Shown piece by piece: positions 10,431 through 20,511 of a DNA stretch of 64,000 nucleotides. The translations under genes were made by a program, and so were the position numbers. The stretch comes from Sulfurovum sp. Lineage in GTDB: Bacteria > Campylobacterota > Campylobacteria > Campylobacterales > Sulfurovaceae. Position 1 is the first letter of the stretch, and every line of letters begins with the position of its first letter. The notes below the pieces were generated by a model. That model ran no database searches. It worked only from the letters and a program-made list of their open reading frames with translations, and was not told the DNA's origin. The stretch lies in the NCBI GenBank assembly GCA_027062365.1, contig JAMOTK010000065.1, positions 1 to 64,000 on the forward strand, in the 5' to 3' direction.

Positions 10431-11262
10431 ATTCTAACTCCATTTCTTCTTTGTTTCGTGTAATGATTAAACTTAGGTTTTCAACATTTTTAATATTCTT
10501 ATAGATAGCAAAGGCTGCATTATAACTCTTAATCTCTTGTCCATTGATAGATTTAATCATATCATTTCTACGAATCCCCAATTTTGCAAAAGGGGAATCT
10601 TTACGGACAAAATTAATTTTAAATCCATCTAAATCTTTGCCATTTTTAACTTCTGAGATACCTACATTTTTGTAAATATCATCCATATTTTCAGCATAAT
10701 GTTCAAGAAGTGAACGATCGATAATACGCACCCCTCCTGTTTCAGTAACTTCACCGAGAGGTGCTTTGTTTTTATTATAGGGCTTGGGTTCTCTTTTAGG
10801 TTCTTCTCTCTCACTCGTTGCTACAGATTTACCATTTTTAGCCAATAGAATTTTATAATGCTTCGTATTTTTACTAAACATCGCAAAGTTTTGTCCTGCT
10901 CCATCTAAGACAAAGCCATTGACCTCATCCCCGATGCCCAATACTTTTGTATTTTTCTTATACATCACAGTCACCACAGAGACATCATCATCATTATAAA
11001 TACCCAGAAGAGTCAATTCTTTGATACTTCCTTGGACTTTGGCTACCACTTTAGGTTTGATAACTTTAGGTGCGGCTGCTTGATTGGGTGTGAGTTTTAC
11101 TCTATAATAAAGAGCCTTACTTTCTTGGTCTTTTTCTTGGTCAATATCTACAGCAGATAACCATAAAACTTGTATCACAAACCATAAAAGTTTTACCATA
11201 AGTAACAATACCAGAAGAGAAAGTAAAGACTTTATCATCTCAGGCTTAAAAAGATTTTTCAT
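10417..11262 (-). CDS. T2SS GspC-like inner-membrane protein with C-terminal PDZ-like domain
   Basis: N-terminal TM; PDZ-like FVRKDSPFAKLGIRRNDMIKSINGQEIKSYNAAF; overlaps gspD. Confidence 0.75.
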   Translation of the reverse strand: MKNLFKPEMIKSLLSLLVLLLMVKLLWFVIQVLWLSAVDIDQEKDQESKALYYRVKLTPNQAAAPKVIKPKVVAKVQGSIKELTLLGIYNDDDVSVVTVMYKKNTKVLGIGDEVNGFVLDGAGQNFAMFSKNTKHYKILLAKNGKSVATSEREEPKREPKPYNKNKAPLGEVTETGGVRIIDRSLLEHYAENMDDIYKNVGISEVKNGKDLDGFKINFVRKDSPFAKLGIRRNDMIKSINGQEIKSYNAAFAIYKNIKNVENLSLIITRNKEEMELEYEIN

Positions 11263-11761
11263 AGAACCATCCTTTTTTATTTTTTGTTAACATTGGTTTT
11301 AACATATTCATATCTTTGGTCTCTATAAAGTCAATATGTATCTTTTTATCTTTTATACCTATCTCTCCATTGATAAGACCAAATGAACCATTGGCATCTA
11401 TACTTATGCTAAGAGGCGAAGTAATAGTATGTACAAAATTAGCGTCCTTCATCAAGGCAGGGACTTGTGTATGTAAAGATTCATCGGTTTGCAAGTTATG
11501 TATTTCTAATGTACTATAAAATAGCACACTAAAAAATTTTATCTCTTCGATATTAGCAATAGCAATACCCTTGACATGTACCGTTACATCTTTTAGTGTC
11601 AAAGAAAATAGCCCCTCTTCAATGCTTTTTTCATTGAGTTTTACATCTTGTGCTTGTAATTTTTTTTCAATACTATAATAGAGTTCTGCTTTTGGAATAA
11701 AGGCTAAAATAGAAAACCATAAGATTACTGCTATAAATAGACTTTTTTTTACCATTTGCAT
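11246..11761 (-). CDS. T2SS GspN-like protein
   Basis: Short TM-anchored protein with GspN-like LKDVTVHVKGI pattern between gspM- and gspC-like genes. Confidence 0.5.
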   Translation of the reverse strand: MQMVKKSLFIAVILWFSILAFIPKAELYYSIEKKLQAQDVKLNEKSIEEGLFSLTLKDVTVHVKGIAIANIEEIKFFSVLFYSTLEIHNLQTDESLHTQVPALMKDANFVHTITSPLSISIDANGSFGLINGEIGIKDKKIHIDFIETKDMNMLKPMLTKNKKGWFYEKSF

Positions 11762-12153
11762 TTTAACTCCATGGTGTAAGATGTACCTGATTTTATCACA
11801 TCTAGTTTTTGTATTGATACAGCTAGATTCATCACTTTTACTACCACCCTATTAAGCTCTATAGGAGAGAGGTTACTAAATGAAGCCGTAAGCTTTTTAC
11901 CCGTTCTTTTCCACTTTACAGAAGAAGGAGAAACCAAGCTCCTAAGCTTGTCTACTTTTTTTGTGGTTTGTTTATTTGCCCATACTTTTTTAAGTGCAAT
12001 GGTTTCTTTGAGTTCATTCAAAGAGTTACTCGCATCACTACTAGCTACATTTTGCGTAGCAACCAACCCTTGCTTATAAAAAAATGCCATAAGTAATAAA
12101 AGAAATGCAACCGCTACTATCAATTCATTTTTATATGCTTTTATACTATTCAT
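11749..12153 (-). CDS. T2SS GspM-like protein
   Basis: Short protein with N-terminal TM in the gspM position, overlapping the gspL-like gene. Confidence 0.5.
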   Translation of the reverse strand: MNSIKAYKNELIVAVAFLLLLMAFFYKQGLVATQNVASSDASNSLNELKETIALKKVWANKQTTKKVDKLRSLVSPSSVKWKRTGKKLTASFSNLSPIELNRVVVKVMNLAVSIQKLDVIKSGTSYTMELKCKW

Positions 12154-13106
12154 AGTTGCCCCTCTATATTTAAGTTATTGCTATTTTTAAGTCCTACTGC
12201 TACAAAATTTTCTTTCTTTGCCAATGCCTTTAGACGTTTGGACACTTTGGCATTACTACACTCAAAGGTAGCTTGAAATTTTGTATCATTGATAGAGAGT
12301 CTTGTTAGCGTTGCACCCTTAAAAATCATACTAGAGAGTGACTTAATCACATTTCGTTTAGTACGCTCTTCTTTGTCAATCTTACGGTATTTACTTAAAA
12401 TACTTTTGCGTGTATATGAGCTTTCTAATGCAGGGTAATCTTCTAAAATCACTCGCATTTCTTCTTCTTGTATCGCAGACCCATTGCCATAACGAGACGC
12501 TTCTATCACATAAATAGAAGCAAACAATATAAGTATGGCAGCCAAAGTATAGGTATCATTTGTACCAAGTAAGGCATTTCCTCTTGCTTCAAAAGAGACT
12601 CCATTCTTTGGGGTCAAGCTTTTATGAATCTGCATAGTTCTTTTATCAGCATCTAGCAAGGTTTGAGGAACTACCGTCATCGTACCATTAAGATTGACTA
12701 AAGCATCTGTATCTCCTAACAATACAGGAGAGACAAAGGAGGATAAGGATTGTTCTGCAAAGTATATCTTGGAGATAGTCTCTACATCTATCCCTTTACT
12801 TTCTAAAAATGACCTAATCATCTCTGGGTTATATGCGATAAAGAGCCATGAGTCTTCTTCTTTTATCACAAAATAATGATGATTTTGTGCATCTTCTAAC
12901 AATCCATCAAAAAGTGAGGCTGCGATACGTTTGGCTTGATACGCGTATTTTACAGGCAGTTCTTCTCGTATCAATGTATAAAATTGAGGCGTAAGCATAA
13001 TATTGATAGCCTTAGATGGCATCGTATCTATACGTCTCATCTCTTGATATACAAGTATCAGTTCTTTAGTGTTTTCCATGAAATTCAAAATATTTGGCCT
13101 CTCCAT
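12150..13106 (-). CDS. T2SS GspL-like protein
   Basis: Position between gspK- and gspM-like genes; central TM followed by periplasmic region. Confidence 0.45.
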   Translation of the reverse strand: MERPNILNFMENTKELILVYQEMRRIDTMPSKAINIMLTPQFYTLIREELPVKYAYQAKRIAASLFDGLLEDAQNHHYFVIKEEDSWLFIAYNPEMIRSFLESKGIDVETISKIYFAEQSLSSFVSPVLLGDTDALVNLNGTMTVVPQTLLDADKRTMQIHKSLTPKNGVSFEARGNALLGTNDTYTLAAILILFASIYVIEASRYGNGSAIQEEEMRVILEDYPALESSYTRKSILSKYRKIDKEERTKRNVIKSLSSMIFKGATLTRLSINDTKFQATFECSNAKVSKRLKALAKKENFVAVGLKNSNNLNIEGQL

Positions 13107-13977
13107 CTATGTAATCAAATGTAAATCTATATCCCGTATCATAGCGTACGCTACAACGAGATTCTCCCAAGAATGTACTCCCTGCGAGTATCTTTTTCTT
13201 TCTATTATAATCAACACCATTTTCACCTACAAACGTCTCAAGTGACGTTTTATATTTAGAATACATCCATTCACTTACCGTGCGTATATCAATATCAAAT
13301 AGATATGAAATCAACTCGATAGAACTATACTCAGCATCTATTTTCTCTGATTTATCAGAAAAACTAAAGTATTTATGCCATGGTATCAACGCTACTTTTT
13401 GGTCATCAGATTCCATTTCATAACGATTGATTATATTTGAGAGTTGTTTATAGCTAATAATACCATTTTTTTGTATAAGTCTTCTTTGGTCTTGTTTGAT
13501 AAATGTGTTTTCTGAACCAATTTCTAGGCGAATCATTTCTAATAATCTGTCGCCATCTTCTAAATTATACTGTTCCACCAAAAAATCAAACAAACTTTGT
13601 GCCTCGTAAAAAAGATCATATCTTTTTTTATCCCGTTCGAGTCCTAGCCAATTGATATTGACTCCTGCGGAAAGAGGACTACAACTAAGCTGTAGAGAAA
13701 AACGACCATCTTTGGTACGCAAAGAGACAGGTTTTTTATACAATAAGCTAAAGACTCCCTTGCCTTTACCTTTTTTAAATTCCAATAAAATATCTGCATA
13801 ATAGACATTTGCTTGAATCAATGCCTTGGTACTGTCTGCATCACTTTTGACTTCATTAAAATAGCTCAATAAAACAACCGTTAATGCAATCACTACAGAG
13901 AGCACCGAAAGGGTAATAATAAGTGCAAACCCTTTTTTAGAGGGATTACAAGGCGATAATAAGGTCTGTTCTTGCAT
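13066..13977 (-). CDS. gspK: T2SS minor pseudopilin GspK-like (start moved to the internal ATG at 13977)
   Basis: MQEQTLLSPCNPSKKGFALIITLSVLSVVIALTVVLLSYFNEV pilin-like N-terminus and large downstream domain; the track ORF extends to 14064, overlapping gspG. Confidence 0.7.
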   Translation of the reverse strand: MQEQTLLSPCNPSKKGFALIITLSVLSVVIALTVVLLSYFNEVKSDADSTKALIQANVYYADILLEFKKGKGKGVFSLLYKKPVSLRTKDGRFSLQLSCSPLSAGVNINWLGLERDKKRYDLFYEAQSLFDFLVEQYNLEDGDRLLEMIRLEIGSENTFIKQDQRRLIQKNGIISYKQLSNIINRYEMESDDQKVALIPWHKYFSFSDKSEKIDAEYSSIELISYLFDIDIRTVSEWMYSKYKTSLETFVGENGVDYNRKKKILAGSTFLGESRCSVRYDTGYRFTFDYIDGEAKYFEFHGKH

Positions 13978-14042
13978 TTTTATCCATTTAAAAGCTCTAT
14001 TCAAGTAAAATATTAGCAAATTATACCCAAGCAAACTAAAGG

Positions 14043-14477
14043 ATGCAAATGAAACACCCCTCAAAACTAAGAGCAGGATTTTCTCTTATTGAATTACTCA
14101 TCGTTATCGTGATACTCGGAGGTCTTGTTGCCGTAGTTGCTCCAGGACTAATGGATTCAGCAGATCAGGCAAAGCGTGATACCGTGTGCTTAAAGATGAA
14201 TGACCTCGAAAAACGTCTTGATATGTTTAAGCTTGATAATGGAATGTACCCAGAAACGGAAGAAGGATTTGCTGCATTAACTGCCAATCCTGATAGTGAA
14301 AGATACCCAAACTATCGTGCAAAACCATATCTAAAAAAAATCCCAAAAGATTCATGGAAAAGCCCTTTTGTATATATCAAAAAAGGCGATGGCTTTGAGC
14401 TTATCTCTTTTGCCGCAGATAGAAAAGAAGGTGGAGAAGAAAATTCAAAAGATATTCTTTTTAGTGCTTGTAGATAG
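14043..14477 (+). CDS. gspG: T2SS major pseudopilin GspG
   Basis: RAGFSLIELLIVIVILGGLVAVVAPGLM...LDNGMYPETEEGFAAL...PYLKKIPKDSWKSPF. Confidence 0.93.
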   Translation: MQMKHPSKLRAGFSLIELLIVIVILGGLVAVVAPGLMDSADQAKRDTVCLKMNDLEKRLDMFKLDNGMYPETEEGFAALTANPDSERYPNYRAKPYLKKIPKDSWKSPFVYIKKGDGFELISFAADRKEGGEENSKDILFSACR

Positions 14478-15026
14478 ATGATAAAGACAAAAGACAACAA
14501 AAGACGCAAAGGCTTTACGCTTATTGAACTTCTTATTGTTATTCTTATTGTCTCTATGGTCTATATGCTAGGATTCTCTCCTATAGAAAATGAAACCCAA
14601 AAAACCAAAGCACTCTCCCCACTCAATCTAAAATCTACACTCATCTCTAGCGAAGGGGTGAGTGAGCAATTGACACTTCTGTGTGTAGACAAATGTAAAA
14701 CTTGCCTATTGAGACAAGGTCTGTTATCTCCATATCAAGCATACACGAGTACCATCGATCTTAGTGGTATCAAAGCCTATACGGTAGATGCTAGTGATTC
14801 TTTGGTCAAAATAGAATATGAACGCTACAAAGATAAGAAAATTTGTCTTAAAATAGATTTTTATCCCAATGGAAGTTCTACACAAATTATCTTAAAAAAT
14901 GAAAAAGGAAGCTATTTTTTGCCTACCTTTTTTGATGAGCCTAAAAGATTTGATTCAGAAGAAGATGCCAAAGAGTATTGGCTCAATAATTCACAACTTG
15001 TTGCTAACGATGGAGAATTTTATTGA
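14478..15026 (+). CDS. T2SS GspH-like minor pseudopilin
   Basis: KGFTLIELLIVILIVSMVYMLGF prepilin signature; overlaps the next prepilin ORF. Confidence 0.65.
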   Translation: MIKTKDNKRRKGFTLIELLIVILIVSMVYMLGFSPIENETQKTKALSPLNLKSTLISSEGVSEQLTLLCVDKCKTCLLRQGLLSPYQAYTSTIDLSGIKAYTVDASDSLVKIEYERYKDKKICLKIDFYPNGSSTQIILKNEKGSYFLPTFFDEPKRFDSEEDAKEYWLNNSQLVANDGEFY

Positions 15027-15451
15027 TACCTAAAAAAGACCAAATCTTACGCCCTGCTTTTACTATTATTGAGATTTTAATTTCTGTTATTATTATCTCT
15101 GTCTCTATCATCTATGTACTTAAACTACATACAAGCAATGCCAAACAAATCGTCTATATCTCTGAACGCAATAAACGCTCCTTAGAAGACTCCTTGTATC
15201 TTACGCTCAAAACCTTAAAACACCACCAACAAACCAAAACGGCAGAAGAGTTACTCATACGTGAATTTAATATCAAAGAGTCACAAAGTCGTGAAATTTT
15301 AAAAAATAATTCACGCAGTATCTATATTCCTGAAGAAGAGTATATCTACCCACCTCCTGATATACCAGGTCCAACAGCTACAGTAAATGAAGTCAAACTC
15401 AAAGGTAAACACTCTTCTATCTATTGGCATGTAAAGATTACACGTTTTTAG
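15023..15451 (+). CDS. T2SS GspI-like minor pseudopilin (probable TTG start)
   Basis: PAFTIIEILISVIIISVSIIYVLKLH prepilin signature; TTG overlaps the preceding stop codon. Confidence 0.6.
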   Translation: MIPKKDQILRPAFTIIEILISVIIISVSIIYVLKLHTSNAKQIVYISERNKRSLEDSLYLTLKTLKHHQQTKTAEELLIREFNIKESQSREILKNNSRSIYIPEEEYIYPPPDIPGPTATVNEVKLKGKHSSIYWHVKITRF

Positions 15452-15926
15452 AGTACTTCGTGCTTTGTTTGATAAAGAGGATAAACAATCCTAAACCTGT
15501 GAGCATTAAAAAGCCATTGCCTACAATATCATGTGACCAATAAAATGCTTCTTGTCCACTGCCTTGTTCTGTCACAAAAACCACCCATAAGATGCGTAAG
15601 ACATTAACCACAAAAAAGACAATATACCCCCCTATAATCCACACTATTTTTTGGATGATAGAGGAGGGATACGCCAAAAGAGAAGCATACAAAAAAAGAA
15701 GTGGTATCAACCCATTACACAAAGAGGTAATCACGATTTTATACTGAGGGTTAATCCATATATCCTGCCCTTGAAGTTGTTCGGCTTTCAAAAAGAGTTC
15801 TAAAACACTCAAAGTAAGATGGGTTTGGGTCTGATTTAACCACAAAGCCAAAAAAGAGTGAGGAAGATAAAAGAGTAGATACAATCCCCCTAAAAAAAGA
15901 AAATAAAGTGCTATAAATTGTTTCAT
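15438..15926 (-). CDS. Small exosortase/archaeosortase-family transpeptidase-like membrane protein, 162 aa
   Basis: All-TM protein with spaced Cys/Arg/His signature: SLCNGLIPLLFLYASLLAYP ... NVLRILWVVFV ... YWSHDIVGN. Confidence 0.75.
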   Translation of the reverse strand: MKQFIALYFLFLGGLYLLFYLPHSFLALWLNQTQTHLTLSVLELFLKAEQLQGQDIWINPQYKIVITSLCNGLIPLLFLYASLLAYPSSIIQKIVWIIGGYIVFFVVNVLRILWVVFVTEQGSGQEAFYWSHDIVGNGFLMLTGLGLFILFIKQSTKYSKNV

Positions 15927-15959
15927 AAAGACACTATAGCAAGATACAGCTAAAAAAGT

Positions 15960-15965
15960 TATAAT
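15960..15965 (+). promoter_or_regulatory. Candidate -10 element for gspF
   Basis: TATAAT about 28 nt upstream of the gspF start in the 67-bp divergent intergenic gap; no clear -35. Confidence 0.4.
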
Positions 15966-15993
15966 ATGCTACTAAAACAAGGACAATGATAAG

Positions 15994-17208
15994 ATGCTTT
16001 TTAAGTATAAAGGTTTTGACAAATCAGGTAAAAAGGTAAAAGGCACAGTCTCGGCTAGTTCTGTAGAAGAAGCTGGACAGAAACTAAAGACACAAGGTAT
16101 CTACCATGAAGGGCTTACCCCTACAAAAGAGTTTTCACTAGAAGCCTTTTCTAAGCGTCAAATGCCAGGGGAGCTTTTGGCATTGTTTTCTAAAGAGCTT
16201 TCCTCTTACCTCAATTCTGGTATGACCATACTCACGGCGATTAAATTATTGGAGAATCAACATGAGGGAGAAAAACGTTATGTCTCTTTTCTAAATTCAC
16301 TCAAAACCATGATTGATGAAGGAAAGTCACTTTTTAATGCACTTCAAGCCCAAAAGGTCTACGCTTTACCTGACTTTTATCTACAAAGTCTCAATGTAGC
16401 AGGACAAAGTGGAAAGATGGTCGAAGTCCTTACCAATATGGGTACGTTTTTCTCTGCACAAAGTAAAGTACGTAAGCAAGTCAAAGGAGCGATGACCTAT
16501 CCTGCGATTATCTTTAGTGTTGCCATTGGGATGACCTCATTTCTTATCGCTTTTGTCGTGCCTCAAATTACAGAAATTTTTGATGATACAGGTCAAGCAT
16601 TGCCCCCTATTACCCAGTTTGTACTCAATATTAGTGACTTTTTAACAGCACACTATATCGCACTTATCGTAGGCTTTGTCCTCTTCATCTTCTCTTTCAA
16701 ACTAGCCTATGCAAAAGTAGAAGGTTTCCACCGTATCGTCGATATAGGGCTACTCAAAATACCCGTCCTTGGAACGTTGATACAAAACCATGAATTGGGT
16801 AGATTTTCTTACATACTCTCTCTTATGTTATCATCAGGTGTTGCCTATGCCCAAGCTGTACACCTTGCCAAAGCGACCTTTGCCAACTATGGATTCAAAG
16901 CACTCTTTGAAAAAGCCACAGTAAAAGTACAAGAAGGAAACAAGCTCTCTAATGCCCTACAAATGACAAGAGGCGTGAAGCTCAAACGAAACTTCATGCA
17001 GTCACTAGCCCTAGGAGAAGAGTCTAGTGAAGTTGCTAGTATCTTAGACAATATATCAGCACTTTACGCAGAAGAAAACGAAGACAAGCTCAAACTCCTG
17101 CTTAGTCTCTTAGAACCCTTTATGATGCTCTTTATCGGTGTAGTTGTAGGGGTTATTGTCTCTGCTATGCTTCTTCCTATCTTTACCATGACACAAGGAC
17201 TACAATAA
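15994..17208 (+). CDS. gspF: T2SS inner-membrane platform protein GspF
   Basis: Two T2SSF repeats, ELSSYLNSGMTILTAIKLL and LGRFSYILSLMLSSGVAYAQAVHLA. Confidence 0.94.
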   Translation: MLFKYKGFDKSGKKVKGTVSASSVEEAGQKLKTQGIYHEGLTPTKEFSLEAFSKRQMPGELLALFSKELSSYLNSGMTILTAIKLLENQHEGEKRYVSFLNSLKTMIDEGKSLFNALQAQKVYALPDFYLQSLNVAGQSGKMVEVLTNMGTFFSAQSKVRKQVKGAMTYPAIIFSVAIGMTSFLIAFVVPQITEIFDDTGQALPPITQFVLNISDFLTAHYIALIVGFVLFIFSFKLAYAKVEGFHRIVDIGLLKIPVLGTLIQNHELGRFSYILSLMLSSGVAYAQAVHLAKATFANYGFKALFEKATVKVQEGNKLSNALQMTRGVKLKRNFMQSLALGEESSEVASILDNISALYAEENEDKLKLLLSLLEPFMMLFIGVVVGVIVSAMLLPIFTMTQGLQ

Positions 17209-17209
17209 T

Positions 17210-17740
17210 ATGGCAAAACAACGATTTAGAGATATAAAACAAGGCAAAGCCACACCTGTAGACAAGAAAAAAGCCAAAAAAGAAAAAAATATAAAAGAGA
17301 AAAGCATAGTAGAAAACACCAATATCTACTATGCCACATCAAAAGACAAGATAAAAGCATTTTTAACCGATGCATTTATGCTTGTGATGCCTATCATGTT
17401 TATCGTCTTTTATCTCGTGATGGATGGCAGAGAAGATTTTGCACAACACAAAGTATTGGGATGGATATGGATACTCATACCTTTAGTCATCATCCAAACC
17501 ATCTTTATGCACCTTAGTGGGCAGACCCCTGGGTATCGTAACTACCGTATTGCCCTCATAGATGACCATACAGGCAAAAAACCAACCCTTTTTATCATAC
17601 TCTTTAGAAATATAACAGCGATACTTTCTCTTTTTACAGTATTAGGTTGGGCATTAATGTTTTTTAGAAAAGACAATAAAAACCTCCATGACCTCCTCTC
17701 TGCTACCTCTGTCATACGTACCCATGACAAAACAAAATAA
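17210..17740 (+). CDS. RDD family membrane protein
   Basis: RDD-type TM protein: LTDAFMLVMPIMFIVFYLV...GQTPGYRNYRIALID...LFRNITAI...KDNKNLHDLLSATSVI. Confidence 0.85.
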   Translation: MAKQRFRDIKQGKATPVDKKKAKKEKNIKEKSIVENTNIYYATSKDKIKAFLTDAFMLVMPIMFIVFYLVMDGREDFAQHKVLGWIWILIPLVIIQTIFMHLSGQTPGYRNYRIALIDDHTGKKPTLFIILFRNITAILSLFTVLGWALMFFRKDNKNLHDLLSATSVIRTHDKTK

Positions 17741-18872
17741 ATTTCTCTCGCCTCTTTTAGGAGGCTATTACTTTTTTTATTTTGCACTTGTAGGGGTCTA
17801 TGTTATCTTCATGCCCAAAGCATTACTAGAATTAAACTACAGTACCGTAGAAGTGGGTATCCTCTACGCAGCTGCACCGTTTATGCGTTTTTTATTGCCT
17901 TTTATCTTTAGATACTATGTTGCACTCACCCCAAAAGTTTATACGATTTCACTTATTTTTACTTTTTTGGGTTCATTGATTTTTTTACAAACGGTACATG
18001 ATTTTTACTTTTACCTTATTGCCAATCTTTTGTTTGGGGCTTCTATGGGTATCTCTTTGCCGTATGTAGAGACCATCGCATTAGACACCCTCTCCAAAGA
18101 AAGATATGGGAAAGTACGCCTTTGGGGGTCTTTGGGATTTATGGGTATCTCTTTATGGCTAGGCAAAGTATTAAGCACACCACATGAAGCACTCTATTAT
18201 CTTAGTGCCACAGCATTTTTGACCCTACTCTTTGGCTCAATGCTTACTAAGTATGACAAGCCTTCATACGCTCAAACCTCAGCAGACAGCTCTTTTTCAC
18301 TCTCTCGATATTGGGCATTTTGGGTTTCTATTTTTTTGATGCAAGTAGGCTTTGGAGGATTCTATAACTTTTTTACTATCTATGAAACGTCTCATGGAGT
18401 TTCACTAGAGATTACCTCATGGATGTGGAGTTTTGGTGTATTTTGTGAGATATTTATGCTCTATTTTCAAGGGGCATTACTCCAACGTAATCTACTTCAT
18501 ATCCTACAGTTTGCCACACTTGTCACAGCACTACGATGGTTCATACTCTATCTCTATCCTGATTCTATCACGATTGCCTTCATGACACAGTCTCTTCACG
18601 CCATATCTTTTGCTCTATACCATACAGCAGCGATTACCTATGTGTTTTCTCTGTATACCCAAAAGAAGTTAGCCCAACAGTTTTTCTTGGGTATTGCTTT
18701 TGGCTTAGGGGGTTCAGTAGGTGCTATCCTCTCTGGTCAAGTGTATGGAGAATACCTTTTCTTAGTAGAATCTGCTATTACATTATTGGCATTTTTGGTA
18801 CTACTCATTCACCAAAGACGCAAACATAGCATAGACGAAAAAAATACTCACACAAAAAGTACCCACACATGA
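17724..18872 (+). CDS. MFS transporter
   Basis: About 12 TM segments; LGGYYFFYFALVGVYVIFMPKALLELNYSTVEVGILYAAAPFMRFL; start moved to ATG at 17724. Confidence 0.85.
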   Translation: MTKQNKFLSPLLGGYYFFYFALVGVYVIFMPKALLELNYSTVEVGILYAAAPFMRFLLPFIFRYYVALTPKVYTISLIFTFLGSLIFLQTVHDFYFYLIANLLFGASMGISLPYVETIALDTLSKERYGKVRLWGSLGFMGISLWLGKVLSTPHEALYYLSATAFLTLLFGSMLTKYDKPSYAQTSADSSFSLSRYWAFWVSIFLMQVGFGGFYNFFTIYETSHGVSLEITSWMWSFGVFCEIFMLYFQGALLQRNLLHILQFATLVTALRWFILYLYPDSITIAFMTQSLHAISFALYHTAAITYVFSLYTQKKLAQQFFLGIAFGLGGSVGAILSGQVYGEYLFLVESAITLLAFLVLLIHQRRKHSIDEKNTHTKSTHT

Positions 18873-19468
18873 AACCCTACACAACAGCCGTTATCTTCGC
18901 AGGAGGCAAAAGTAGCCGTATGGGACAAGACAAAGCCCTACTCCCCTTTGGAGCATCCCCTACACTCACACAATACCAATACCAACGCCTTCAACGACTC
19001 TTTACAAACGTCTATATCTCCACAAAAAAAGATAAATTTGACTTCGACTGCCATATCATCGAAGACAACTACCCACAATCCTCCCCCCTTGTAGGCTTAC
19101 TCTCTCTCTTTGAAAGCCTACCAAAAGAGGCAGTCGAAGAGGCAGTTTTTGTCCTTAGTGTAGATAGCCCCTTTGTCGATGAACACATCATACACACCCT
19201 CTTTAGTGCACAAGACAAAACATCCGACATTACCCTAGCCCAAAGCCCCCAAGGCACACAACCCCTCTGTGCCATCTACAAAAAATCCATCCTCCCCCTA
19301 CTCAAAACCCAATACCAAAACAATAACCACAAACTCAAAGACCTCTGCCAAAAAGCAAACACCCAAAGCATCTACTTTGAAGACCAAAAACCTTTTATGA
19401 ATTTAAATTATAAAGAAGAGTATGAGAAAGCGTTGTTGAGGATGGAGTGGTGCATGACCAAACCATAG
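18869..19468 (+). CDS. mobA: Molybdenum cofactor guanylyltransferase
   Basis: VIFAGGKSSRMGQDKALLPF nucleotidyltransferase signature. Confidence 0.9.
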   Translation: MKPYTTAVIFAGGKSSRMGQDKALLPFGASPTLTQYQYQRLQRLFTNVYISTKKDKFDFDCHIIEDNYPQSSPLVGLLSLFESLPKEAVEEAVFVLSVDSPFVDEHIIHTLFSAQDKTSDITLAQSPQGTQPLCAIYKKSILPLLKTQYQNNNHKLKDLCQKANTQSIYFEDQKPFMNLNYKEEYEKALLRMEWCMTKP

Positions 19469-19492
19469 ATTGGGTGCATAAAGATACTAGCA

Positions 19493-20392
19493 CTACTCCT
19501 TAGTGCCATCTATCATTTGAGTCATTAGCTTTCGTGAGAAAAAGACAAATTTTTCAAACAGTGATGAACGGTATTTATCCTTGTGATAAATCATCAAAAA
19601 GTCTCGTTTACACTCAAATTCAGGGATATTGACTTTATAAAATGTGCCTTCATTGAGTTCTTTCTCTACAGAAATCGTGGAGATACAAGTCAAACATTTT
19701 CTATCTCGTAAGATACTTTTGATGGATTCGGTATGCCCTAACTCCAAAAAAATATTGAGTTCATCCACATCTTCTTTGATATACTCTAAGAACACTTCTC
19801 TTGTCCCTGAACCTTCTTCTCTTAGTACCCAACGTTTTTGAGACAACACAGTTATATCAGACATCATAGACAGCTCTTTATCAGCTGTGACTATCAGCAA
19901 TTCATCTATCCCTATCTTCTCTTTGATAATATCAGCACCAGAGACAAACCCTTCGACAAAACCAATATCAATGATTCCCTCTTTTATCATACTTGCTATC
20001 TCTTTGGTATTTCCTTCTTTAAGGGTAATCTTGACATCAGGATAGGCACTCATATAGGCACAGATAATCGTAGGCATAAGGTGGTCAACAATAGTCGTAC
20101 TCGCCCCCACACGTATCATCCCTTTGTTTTCTGAATTTTTAAACTCATATTCAATATCAGCTAGTTTTTTATAGATAGGAGATATTTCTTTATGAAAAGC
20201 ACGTCCTACTTCATTGAGTACCAACTTTTTGTTAATCCTATCAAAAACAGGTCTACCCAAAATGTTTTCTAACTCTTTAATAGACATAGAGACTGCCGAT
20301 TGACTAAGCTTCATATCCTTAGCCACATTGGTTAGATGCCCTAAACTCACCACATTTAAAAATATTTGCATTTGTCTTAGTGTTAATTTCAT
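19493..20392 (-). CDS. LysR-family transcriptional regulator (YeiE/CbbR-like)
   Basis: N-terminal LysR HTH LRQMQIFLNVVSLGHLTNVAKDMKLSQSAVSMSIKELENILGRPVFDR; divergent from yeiH-like gene. Confidence 0.92.
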   Translation of the reverse strand: MKLTLRQMQIFLNVVSLGHLTNVAKDMKLSQSAVSMSIKELENILGRPVFDRINKKLVLNEVGRAFHKEISPIYKKLADIEYEFKNSENKGMIRVGASTTIVDHLMPTIICAYMSAYPDVKITLKEGNTKEIASMIKEGIIDIGFVEGFVSGADIIKEKIGIDELLIVTADKELSMMSDITVLSQKRWVLREEGSGTREVFLEYIKEDVDELNIFLELGHTESIKSILRDRKCLTCISTISVEKELNEGTFYKVNIPEFECKRDFLMIYHKDKYRSSLFEKFVFFSRKLMTQMIDGTKE

Positions 20393-20511
20393 TATAATCT
20401 CTTTTTTGATAAATTTATTTGATAGTTTTACACATTTATTAGGCTAATTATATCAAATTTATAGTACAATTTCGCAAATATTATCAATAATTTTGAATAA
20501 AAAGGATTTTT

